This document shows positions 1 to 7,002 of a stretch of DNA of 11,370 nucleotides, one piece after another. The stretch covers positions 1-11,370 of the forward strand of contig JAJDBO010000227.1 of NCBI GenBank assembly GCA_029261305.1, given 5' to 3'. The notes under the pieces were generated by a model. That model did not search any database. It had not been told where the DNA came from and saw only the letters and a program-made list of their open reading frames with translations. Every line of letters starts with the position of its first letter. Position 1 is the stretch's first letter. The position numbers and the translations under genes are program-made. Source of the DNA: Nitrospirales bacterium. GTDB lineage: Bacteria > Nitrospirota > Nitrospiria > Nitrospirales > UBA8639.

Positions 1-471
1 TTCAAACACCGCCTCAAAGCCTTGCAATGGTCCCTCATGAATTCGAACTTTTTGTCCTGGTTGAAAACTAGAAGAGTTAGACACGTGTACACACCCCATG
101 GTCATTCTTTCGCGCAGAGTCTCAACAATCGATGAATCCACCCGCGCGAGGGCGTCTCCAAAGGTGACGATTCTTCGAACGCCTGTGGCGTACTGAACCG
201 CTCGAAATTGAAGCAGTGGGTCAAACTTCACAAATACATAGCCTGGAAAAAATGGAACCACGACTTTTCGCCGAACCCGCCGAATGATCTTTTCTTGTTT
301 CAATTGAGGACAAAAGGATTCAACACCAAGTCGTTCAAGATGGACCCCAGCTGCCTTTTCTGCCCGAGATTTCACATGGACAAGATACCAAAACGAGGGG
401 GAGGCACCTGGTGAGATCGGCGACTCAGTTGGCGACGGGATGGAAATATCAAGAATTGAAGAGGCAACCAT
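1..471 (-). CDS. NusG/RfaH-like transcription elongation factor (3' end cut by window edge)
   Basis: This is a specialised NusG paralogue of the RfaH/UpxY/LoaP kind, which binds paused RNA polymerase and lets it read through long operons. The frame is open from the ATG at 469-471 to base 1, giving 157 residues with no stop, so the C-terminus lies outside the window. After a Ser/Pro-rich leader of about 26 residues comes the NGN domain: FWYLVHVKSRAEKAA at 28-42, then the family signature PFFPGYVFVKF at 73-83 and TGVRRIV at 97-103. A KOW start follows (PGQKVRIHEGPLQGFEAVF, 138-156). AGGA precedes the ATG at suitable spacing. It begins 25 bp after the deacetylase stop, so it is probably co-transcribed with the exopolysaccharide genes. 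Its placement inside such an operon, and the leader not expected of housekeeping NusG, argue for an operon-specific factor. The sequence alone does not prove specificity. Confidence 0.9.
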   Translation of the reverse strand, partial: MVASSILDISIPSPTESPISPGASPSFWYLVHVKSRAEKAAGVHLERLGVESFCPQLKQEKIIRRVRRKVVVPFFPGYVFVKFDPLLQFRAVQYATGVRRIVTFGDALARVDSSIVETLRERMTMGCVHVSNSSSFQPGQKVRIHEGPLQGFEAVFE

Positions 472-496
472 AATTATCCTAATACAACTTCATCGG

Positions 497-1429
497 TCAT
501 ACGGTCGCTGACATTGAACAGAAAACACCCTTGGGGTCATGTTGAGGGTGTCGGTAGAGACGACCAATCATCGGAAGAGATTCTCGAATGGGGGCGAAGG
601 GAAACTCTTGCAGTAAGCGCCGGAACCGTTCCTCAGTTTTATTAAGATTGAAGTAATGACGAACGCGAGATTTAAGGGAACCCGACATTCGTGGCTGGTC
701 ATGATCAAATTCCCATGGATGTAGGTAGAAGACTAACGCCTCTCCTTCACGCTCCACTTTTCGCATAAGGCTCATCAATAACCAAAAAGGGAAAAAACGA
801 AAGTACCCACCTCCAGCGACCGGAATCCGAGTCCACCCAATTTTGCACGTGGAAGGAGGTACTTCCCATAACGTCCCTGAGTGCGTCGATAACAGGTGAG
901 GAGATGGATTTGCTCCTGGGATCCCATATTGGTCGTGATACACTGGAAAGATACTTGAGTCGTAGGCATATCCTTCTTCTATAAGAATCGGGAGCGCCCA
1001 CAATGTTTCTTGGGTAATCGTAAAGGTCGGAGCTCGATAACCAATAATTGGCATGCCTGTGGCATCCTCCAACACGGCTTTCGCCCGCTTCACATCTTCA
1101 CGAAATTGATCGCGAGTGAGAACGGTCACAAGGTCATGCCCATATCCATGTGAAGCAATCTCATGCCCAGCCTCGGCCATTCGTCGAACGAGTTGAGGGC
1201 ATCGTTCAGCGACCCACCCCAAAACAAACATGGTGGCTTTCACCTGATGGGCATCCAAACATTCCAAAATTTTCTCAGTATTACGTTCAACGCGACTTTC
1301 CAATGATTGCCATTGACGCCTTCTCGCCGGGCTATCAAACGCTGCAACCTGAAAGTGTTCCTCAATATCAAAACTTAAGCAATGCGTTCGGTCCACGAGG
1401 GCTCCCTCTTCCACCAAATGTTCATCCAT
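497..1429 (-). CDS. XrtA-type polysaccharide deacetylase (NodB-like, DUF3473 C-terminus)
   Basis: Predicted carbohydrate esterase family 4 enzyme that removes N-acetyl groups from a sugar polymer. It closely resembles the deacetylases of exosortase (PEP-CTERM) exopolysaccharide loci. NodB-type motifs are visible in order: SFDIEEHFQ at 19-27 (D21 as candidate acid; the usual DVED is DIEE here), the metal-binding SHGYGH at 93-98 (H94, H98), GYRAPTFTI at 130-138, and LHPWEFD at 236-242 with H237. The C-terminal part after about 240 matches the DUF3473 extension. No signal peptide or membrane segment is visible, so it would act in the cytoplasm or be exported by an unseen route. It starts 2 bp after the sugar transferase stop. 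A GTG at codon 12 (1396) is an alternative start, with GGGAG five bases upstream giving a 299-residue protein that begins just before the first motif. Confidence 0.92.
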   Translation of the reverse strand: MDEHLVEEGALVDRTHCLSFDIEEHFQVAAFDSPARRRQWQSLESRVERNTEKILECLDAHQVKATMFVLGWVAERCPQLVRRMAEAGHEIASHGYGHDLVTVLTRDQFREDVKRAKAVLEDATGMPIIGYRAPTFTITQETLWALPILIEEGYAYDSSIFPVYHDQYGIPGANPSPHLLSTHSGTLWEVPPSTCKIGWTRIPVAGGGYFRFFPFWLLMSLMRKVEREGEALVFYLHPWEFDHDQPRMSGSLKSRVRHYFNLNKTEERFRRLLQEFPFAPIRESLPMIGRLYRHPQHDPKGVFCSMSATV

Positions 1430-1431
1430 GT

Positions 1432-2490
1432 TTAACGGGCCCCTGATCCCATCAAAATCACCCTAATGGTCCGAAAAAGAATCGACAGGTCAAACCAGAC
1501 TGACAAATGCTTCACGTAATAGAGATCGTACTGCAATTTCATATGTGAGTCTTCAACCGATGCCGCATAATTAAAACAGATTTGAGCCCACCCTGTGAGG
1601 CCTGGACGAATGGTATGACGCAAGTCATAATAAGGAATTTGTTGTCGTAATTTCTGAACAAATATGGGGCGTTCAGGTCGTGGACCTACAAGGCTCATTT
1701 CGCCTTTTAAGACGTTGAAGAACTGAGGCAATTCATCGATGCGGAGCAACCGTAACCATCGACCCATTCGAGTTACCCGATCATCACCCAACTGCGCCCA
1801 TTGTGCAGTATCCCCTTCGGATTCATGACGCATGGATCGAAATTTCCATAACACGTACGGACACCCCCGATGTCCTATCCGTGTTTGTTTATAGAGAGCC
1901 GGACCAACTGAATCGAGTTTAATCAGAAGACCAACCAACGCCATCAACGGAGCCAACAAGACTAACCCCAATGAAGCCCCTATCACATCTTCCAGACGTT
2001 TCAACAACAACATGCCTGGACGCCGCTGAAAGCCTGATGAAAAGATCAGCGCGCTGGGCTTCAACTCGTCAATGGATAGTCGACCACACTCACTTTCATA
2101 CAGCTGATGACCATCAATGACCTCCAATCCCATGGATTTGAGATCCAACAACGTATCCAAAGGCATGCTACCTCGACGATCCGTCACGCAAATAGCAATG
2201 GTCTGGACCCGGAACCGTTCAACCAATTCAAATAACTCGGTCACCGTTCCCAAAATGGGCTTTCCAAGAATGAACTGCCCAACCCGATTGCTCTCATTTG
2301 TGAGAACCCCAACGACATCAAACCAATGACGACGCTTGGTAGTCAGGATCCTGATCAAGTCCCCCATCAACTCGCTTTCTCCGAGAATTAATACCCGTTT
2401 TCGAGTATCCAGCGAGTGTAAAACTTGGTCGAAAATGGAAGTCGAGGCCTGATCTTGTACCTGAGGGGCCGACACCGACCCCGTACTCAT
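1432..2490 (-). CDS. Exopolysaccharide initiating sugar transferase (WbaP/EpsB-type phosphoglycosyl transferase)
   Basis: Predicted monotopic phosphoglycosyl transferase that moves a sugar phosphate from a nucleotide sugar to undecaprenyl phosphate, the first step of repeat-unit assembly at the inner membrane. Residues 31-150 form a Rossmann-like CoA-binding-type regulatory domain (KRVLILGESELMGDLIRIL at 31-49). The catalytic domain follows: KRLEDVIGAS at 164-173, a re-entrant hydrophobic helix at about 169-190, IKLDSVGPALYKQTRIG at 190-206, KFRSMRHE at 216-223, the catalytic Asp-Glu pair in RIDELPQ at 250-256, MSLVGPRPE at 265-273 and RPGLTGWAQI at 295-304. At 352 residues it lacks the four or five N-terminal membrane helices of full-length WbaP/WcaJ enzymes of about 460 residues. 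Its ATG overlaps the Wzc stop as ATGA, which suggests translational coupling. The sugar it transfers cannot be read from the sequence. Confidence 0.93.
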   Translation of the reverse strand: MSTGSVSAPQVQDQASTSIFDQVLHSLDTRKRVLILGESELMGDLIRILTTKRRHWFDVVGVLTNESNRVGQFILGKPILGTVTELFELVERFRVQTIAICVTDRRGSMPLDTLLDLKSMGLEVIDGHQLYESECGRLSIDELKPSALIFSSGFQRRPGMLLLKRLEDVIGASLGLVLLAPLMALVGLLIKLDSVGPALYKQTRIGHRGCPYVLWKFRSMRHESEGDTAQWAQLGDDRVTRMGRWLRLLRIDELPQFFNVLKGEMSLVGPRPERPIFVQKLRQQIPYYDLRHTIRPGLTGWAQICFNYAASVEDSHMKLQYDLYYVKHLSVWFDLSILFRTIRVILMGSGAR

Positions 2491-4832
2491 CCGTGCTCTC
2501 TAGCCGAATATGGAGCCCCATATACTTCTTGTGCCATAAAATAGGGCATGCCCTGAGATGAGGCATCTGTTAACAATATCCGAGCTTGAACTGTTGGTCG
2601 CAACATATCCATGGCCTTCACCACAATTTCTTGCGGCGTCACTCCAGCCCGCACCACCAGAACCAAGACATCTGCCAATCCAGCAAGAACGTTCATGTCC
2701 GCCAGCGGAAGAATCGGAGGACCATCCAATAAGATATAATCAAATCGAGACCGTAGGGATTCAATCAAGGTTGCCAATTGTGGAAGCCGCGACAGGGAAA
2801 CGGCATGGCCTTCAACGTCTCCCGCTGGCAATACCCAAAGGGGAACCTCATCCATTCGATGAATACAGGTTTCCAACCCGGTATTCCCATGGAAGTAATC
2901 GGCCAACCCAGGTGCAGCTGGCATTCCTACTCCCTCGTGCAATCGTGGGGCTTTAAAATCGCAACCAATCAATAGGACTTGTTTCTCTAAATCGCGGGCT
3001 AACGTATAGCCCAGATTGACGACGGAAGATGTCTTCCCTTCGCCTTTCATGGCACTCGTCGCCAGCAACACCGTATTGGGCCGATCATCATTCATCAACA
3101 CCAACCGAGTGGCCGCCACTCGGTATTGTTCGGCGACATTGGAATTTGGTCTCCAACGACTCACTAACGAAGGATCAGGATTGCTCCCTGCCCCCCACTT
3201 CTCAGACGCAGGGTCACGCGATATCAGTTCCCCATTGCCAGTCGCCCCCATTGGTCCTCCAAGTAACAACCCATCCGAAGACTTGCCATAGGCGCCCTGA
3301 AAGCTCGGGATTGTGGCTAAAATTGGAAATCCAAGAGAGATTTCCGCGTCCTCAGATCGACGGAAGGTCGGATTCCATTGATCGATCAAAAATGCCAGAC
3401 CACATCCCAAACCAAGTCCGATCGCCAAACCGGCGGCTAAGATGATTAACCGTTCAGGCCCTTCTGGAACAGTGGGAAGATTGGCAGGATCTAAAATCCT
3501 AAAACGTTCGCCTTTTTGACGCTTCTCCAGGTTTTCAGAAATTCGTGCATTGAGGCGTTTCTCCAGAATATTCTGATAGTTGGCTTGCATATTCCCATAG
3601 TCACGTTCTAGAGCCAGCATCTCCTGCTCACGAGCTGGGGTATGATCCACCTGGACTTGAAGTTTTTCCATGGCAGTAGCCAGGCTGGCCAACCGATCAT
3701 TCTGACCTTCGATTTGCAGTTTTAATTCATTACGATCATTGATCAAGCCCTTTAAATACGGATCGAATACTTCAATAGATTTAGGATCAGACGAGGTGAC
3801 GGCAGCCGCTGCGGGTCGACCAGCAATTTCATCCTTCAACAAGACAATTTGCTGCTTGACAGCAATCACATCAGGATAAGCCGGTGTATACTCGGCTAAT
3901 AGCTTGGTCAATTCCTGTTCCAGATTCTGGAGCGAAGCAATCTGTGGATCCGCGGCAGGCCGAACGCCAGGCCTCGATTTTGTACTCTTTTGGCTTAGGC
4001 TAACTTTGGCATCGGTGCTGATTGCTCCAGAGGCCTCATATTCCCGAATCGCTTGTTCAACCAACATGATGCGACTGGTCGTGGCATTCATGGATTCCTG
4101 CGTGGCATCTCTCTCCTTCTGCATTCGATCCAGCGTACTCATGTTCGTTTTTAATTGGCTCGGCAATTCCCCCATATACTGATTCTTAAATTGACTTAAC
4201 ATCCGTTCTTTTGATTCCAACTCTTCTCGAGCCCCACGAAGCTCGGTTTCAAGGAAGTCCGACGCCCCTTCAACGAATTGTTCACGCAGCTTCAAATTCT
4301 CTTCAATATATTGTGACGCTAATCGGGAAGTCACTTTCATGGCCGTCGTGGGGTTTTCATGGGCAAACGAAATGGTAAAGGCCTCGATTCGGCTCCGCCC
4401 CTTTGTTTCCACAAGAATACTTTCTCTCATATTGAGAATGGCTTGTTCATACCCTTGTTCCTGAATGACGTCCTGAAAAAGACCAAATTCCTCAATCACC
4501 TTGACAAGACTGGTTCGGCTCAACACCTGTTGGGTAATCGTTGACACTCGGCTCGCGACATCATCGACCACCGAGCTGACATACTTTTCAGGAATGGTCT
4601 GCTGCTCGACCAAGATCACCGTGCTCGAACGGAACACGTCCTTTTTGAACCAGGCGACCGTACCAGCGACTCCTACCGAGATCATGACAATCGAAAGAAT
4701 GAGCCATTTACGGCGAATCGCAATATCAATATAGTCTTGAACTTTCCCCTGTAGGGATGGGGAGGCACCGCGCCCCGCATATTCAAGCCCTTTTCGTTCC
4801 ATGTCATGCTGTTCCATAGGATTTCGCTCCAT
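2487..4832 (-). CDS. Wzc-type polysaccharide co-polymerase fused to tyrosine-kinase-like ATPase
   Basis: Inner-membrane protein that sets exopolysaccharide chain length and couples synthesis to export through Wza-type channels. A Wzz domain begins near residue 30 with membrane helix 1 at about 43-61. A long periplasmic coiled-coil region spans about 170-420, followed by the GNVR-like stretch LALERDYGNMQANYQNILEK (406-425), a Pro-rich bend (LPTVPEGPE, 452-460) and membrane helix 2 at about 461-484. The cytoplasmic BY-kinase-like domain has Walker A MKGEGKTSS (595-603, K600) and Walker B ILLDGPP (700-706, D703). Walker A' reads LLIGCDFKAP (620-629), so the first of the two conserved aspartates is Gly623. 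Only three scattered tyrosines (Y764, Y771, Y775) lie near the C-terminus. The first ATG lacks a good ribosome binding site; the ATG at codon 6 (4817) has GGAG nine bases upstream and may be the true start. Numbering is from 4832. Confidence 0.92.
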   Translation of the reverse strand: MERNPMEQHDMERKGLEYAGRGASPSLQGKVQDYIDIAIRRKWLILSIVMISVGVAGTVAWFKKDVFRSSTVILVEQQTIPEKYVSSVVDDVASRVSTITQQVLSRTSLVKVIEEFGLFQDVIQEQGYEQAILNMRESILVETKGRSRIEAFTISFAHENPTTAMKVTSRLASQYIEENLKLREQFVEGASDFLETELRGAREELESKERMLSQFKNQYMGELPSQLKTNMSTLDRMQKERDATQESMNATTSRIMLVEQAIREYEASGAISTDAKVSLSQKSTKSRPGVRPAADPQIASLQNLEQELTKLLAEYTPAYPDVIAVKQQIVLLKDEIAGRPAAAAVTSSDPKSIEVFDPYLKGLINDRNELKLQIEGQNDRLASLATAMEKLQVQVDHTPAREQEMLALERDYGNMQANYQNILEKRLNARISENLEKRQKGERFRILDPANLPTVPEGPERLIILAAGLAIGLGLGCGLAFLIDQWNPTFRRSEDAEISLGFPILATIPSFQGAYGKSSDGLLLGGPMGATGNGELISRDPASEKWGAGSNPDPSLVSRWRPNSNVAEQYRVAATRLVLMNDDRPNTVLLATSAMKGEGKTSSVVNLGYTLARDLEKQVLLIGCDFKAPRLHEGVGMPAAPGLADYFHGNTGLETCIHRMDEVPLWVLPAGDVEGHAVSLSRLPQLATLIESLRSRFDYILLDGPPILPLADMNVLAGLADVLVLVVRAGVTPQEIVVKAMDMLRPTVQARILLTDASSQGMPYFMAQEVYGAPYSAREHG

Positions 4833-4986
4833 CGTTCAGAAAATTTTTATCGACATCTACCCTATCATCAACCAGCTTGGGCACACACCGTACAACACGC
4901 CGCCAATCCGGTTAGGTGCCGACGAATCCGGATAGGCCTGATGATCTATAACAAACCATCAGGCACAAAAAACTCAATGGGAACCA
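4833..4986 (-). promoter_or_regulatory. Intercistronic region with perfect hairpin, before the Wzc gene
   Basis: This 154-bp gap is the only sizeable space inside the otherwise tightly packed operon. It carries a perfect 8-bp inverted repeat, gcctgatg at 4936-4943 and catcaggc at 4957-4964, with a 13-base loop. Next to it is an imperfect 12-base direct repeat, aatccggttagg (4905-4916) and aatccggatagg (4925-4936), spaced 20 bases start to start. Read on the minus strand, the hairpin is not followed by a T run, so it does not look like an intrinsic terminator. It could protect the upstream mRNA end, pause RNA polymerase or set the ratio of Wza to Wzc. That role is inference. Confidence 0.5.
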
Positions 4987-5619
4987 TCAAGGAACTACAA
5001 TGGTATCGCCAGATCGTAAGATAAAATTATATTGAGCCCCTGATTCCGACAGAAGAGAATCATAGTTCACGGGAATTCGGATTTCCTGACTCTTGCCATC
5101 CTCCCCCACGGTACGCCGGACCACTTGAATAGCATTCTCAGAGGCAAATTCCGTAAAGCCTCCCGCAAGAGAAATCACTTGCAACACGGTCGCATAGGAT
5201 TTCAACGATAACTTTCCAGGAGCATTGACTTCCCCAAGAACAAAAATGCTGTAGCTATTCACAGCCTTTACACCCACAGAAACTGCAGGGTTATCTTTGT
5301 ATTCTTTGTATAGCTCCGTGATATTTTTGGCCAATTCATCAGCAGTTAACCCTTCTGCCCGAACATCTCCAATCAGCGGCAAAGAAACTTTACCATCAGG
5401 CCGGATAACTATATCCTCGCGGGTGAGGTCAGGGCTTCGGAATACAACGACGTCGATCACATCCTCAGCACCTAAACGAAAGCCTTCCTCGGGAGGACCT
5501 GGTGCCACCACCACTGTTGGATCATTGTAGGCGCAACCGGAAATCCCTACGCCAGCTGCCACAACCACTGAAACGATCAATTGAGTGAAACGAGTTTTCA
5601 TAAGCCACCTTCTGTGCAT
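4987..5619 (-). CDS. Small Wza-like polysaccharide export lipoprotein
   Basis: Predicted outer-membrane-associated export protein of the Poly_export plus SLBB type, which forms or lines the channel through which exopolysaccharide leaves the periplasm. The N-terminus is a lipoprotein signal: basic residues, a hydrophobic stretch (14-25) and lipobox GISGC with C29. The Poly_export domain runs about 47-122 (LGAEDVIDVVVFRSPDLT, 49-66; IRPDGKVSLPLIGDV, 72-86). An SLBB domain follows at about 125-170 (FVLGEVNAPGKLSL, 126-139; LAGGFTEFA, 151-159). The chain ends in SGDTIVVP directly before the stop. At 210 residues it is roughly half the length of E. coli Wza, as is usual for exosortase-linked export proteins. 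Two starts are possible. The first ATG (5619) has GGGAG seven bases upstream; the ATG at codon 7 (5601) has AAGG six bases upstream and gives a more typical MKTRF signal start. Confidence 0.92.
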   Translation of the reverse strand: MHRRWLMKTRFTQLIVSVVVAAGVGISGCAYNDPTVVVAPGPPEEGFRLGAEDVIDVVVFRSPDLTREDIVIRPDGKVSLPLIGDVRAEGLTADELAKNITELYKEYKDNPAVSVGVKAVNSYSIFVLGEVNAPGKLSLKSYATVLQVISLAGGFTEFASENAIQVVRRTVGEDGKSQEIRIPVNYDSLLSESGAQYNFILRSGDTIVVP

Positions 5620-5637
5620 TGCTTGACTCCCTTTTCT

Positions 5638-6264
5638 TTATGGCAACAACACCATGGTTTCAGAGGGAACAACAATGGTATCGCCAGGTTGTAATTCAAA
5701 GTTGGCGCCACCATTTAAAATGATATCGTCATAGTTGACGGTCATCCGTTGAGGCTCGCTCCCCTCACTACCCATCCGAAACACGACTACACGGCTTCGA
5801 ACCGCATCGGGGGCTAATCCTCCAGCAAGCGTCAAGGCTTGGATCAAAGAGGTTTTGGTTAACAATGGATAACGGCCCTGTTGTCCGACAGCACCCTGCA
5901 CATAAATGAAATAGCTATTCACTTGTTGCACGACAATCGCCACGGTGGGGTTTTCTTTATACTCTTTGAGTTTTTCGGTAATGGCATCTTTCAATTGCCC
6001 AGTCGTTCCTCCCACGGCTTTCACATCGCCGATCAAGGGAAGTGAGATGCGCCCATCTGGCCGCACAGTCACTTGACGAGAGAGATCGGGGTTTCGCCAC
6101 ACACTAATTTCCAATACATCTTGTGGCCCAATAATGTAATCACTGGTGACCGTGAACTTCGAATGAGCCCCGCCGCCCATCATTCCCGAATCCGCCCAAG
6201 CCATTCCAAGCCCAGTACTTCCACAGATCGCTAACCCGACACACAGCACTTTCAGCATTTTCAT
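5638..6264 (-). CDS. Small Wza-like polysaccharide export protein with a non-lipoprotein signal peptide
   Basis: Second Poly_export/SLBB protein, paralogous to the next gene in the operon and the first gene of the cluster. The ATG at 6264 is chosen because AGGAGG lies six bases upstream; an upstream TTG in the same frame has no such support. The signal peptide covers residues 1-24 with probable cleavage after AWA (before D25). No lipobox cysteine sits at the cleavage point, unlike classical Wza. Domains: Poly_export about 42-120 (IIGPQDVLEISVWRNPDLS, 44-62; VRPDGRISLPLIGDV, 67-81) and SLBB about 121-165 (VQGAVGQQGRYPL, 122-134; LTLAGGLAPDA, 144-154). The chain ends PGDTIVVP plus eight residues. 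The gap to the lipoprotein gene is 18 bp. Either it is a periplasmic partner of the lipoprotein or the two build a mixed export complex; the sequence cannot decide. Confidence 0.92.
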   Translation of the reverse strand: MKMLKVLCVGLAICGSTGLGMAWADSGMMGGGAHSKFTVTSDYIIGPQDVLEISVWRNPDLSRQVTVRPDGRISLPLIGDVKAVGGTTGQLKDAITEKLKEYKENPTVAIVVQQVNSYFIYVQGAVGQQGRYPLLTKTSLIQALTLAGGLAPDAVRSRVVVFRMGSEGSEPQRMTVNYDDIILNGGANFELQPGDTIVVPSETMVLLP

Positions 6265-7002
6265 AACGGCCCTCCTGTAATCAAAAAACAATCCATTAAG
6301 TTGATAGATACTTGGGCTCCTGACCTTTTAATTTCATCAATATCGGAGGCAGGGTCCTGTTATTGGCATTTGGTAGTAAATTCGGCGACTCCCGTTACAG
6401 ACTTAATAGTCACATTCAATTTTTCAAATTTCTTGCACACCTTTTTGGTATAATGCAGTGTTTGGGATGGACCAGACATTAGGATTGAAAGCTCCTCACT
6501 CCACTGACATGACCCGATCGGTCGCCTTCTTGCCAAACTTTACTCACCGAAGTTCTCCGCCAATAGACTTTTGGCTTGAATGTAAACACATGAAGGTAAA
6601 AACAATTCCCGACGATTCGCATGCCAGGCAAGCATACATATCGATGGCATGTCTATTGTCTCGCAACAGGGATAAAGAATGTAGAAATTAGCAACCGGAT
6701 AACGACCAAGGCAGGGCAAAAAATAGGAGGATAAACCTTAAGGATACCCCTCAAAATTCGTTTCGCGTCTGAGGAAATACCTACTGACTATAGGGCAAAT
6801 TTCAATTTACACCGGGGGTAGTCGCGTTTGTGAATTACGACCCTTGGACAGGAGATTTCTATGGACAACAACGCCTAAAGACATAACCTCCAGAAATTCT
6901 CAAGAACTTTACGAAGACTTCCTTATAAATATCTTATGTACAATAAACCGTTTATCTAGACTACCCAGCAACAGAAACAAACTATGCCTCTAACCCATTT
7001 GC
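6265..7002. other. Long non-coding gap between the exopolysaccharide operon and the secreted-protein gene
   Basis: No convincing gene is seen on either strand over 738 bases. It must contain the minus-strand promoter and leader of the exopolysaccharide operon, but no clear -35/-10 pair, sigma-54 site or ops/JUMPStart-type element was recognised there. On the plus strand an extended -10-like TGGTATAAT occurs at 6446-6454 without a good -35. Also on the plus strand are an orphan AGGAGG at 6725-6730 with no start codon near it, and a ribosome-binding-site-like AGGAG (6850-6854) before a five-codon frame (6861-6878, MDNNA then stop). These may be remnants of a decayed gene, a small RNA or chance. 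No terminator hairpin with a T run was found. Confidence 0.45.

Noticed and set aside
208..414. Plus-strand frame opposite the NusG-like gene
   Set aside because: The minus strand encodes a continuous NusG NGN and KOW region over the same bases.
2558..4734. Several plus-strand frames opposite the Wzc gene
   Set aside because: They are antisense shadows of a clearly recognised protein with intact motifs along its whole length.
4936..4964. Intrinsic terminator at the hairpin between the Wza and Wzc genes
   Set aside because: The stem is not followed by a run of T on the minus strand, and the downstream gene belongs to the same functional group.
6265..6470. ops/JUMPStart element in the leader of the exopolysaccharide operon
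   Set aside because: No match to the GGCGGTAG core was seen on the minus strand between the putative promoter region and the first gene.
6458..6691. Plus-strand 77-codon frame in the gap after the exopolysaccharide operon
   Set aside because: It starts with GTG without a Shine-Dalgarno sequence, and its composition shows no domain, hydrophobic segment or family resemblance.
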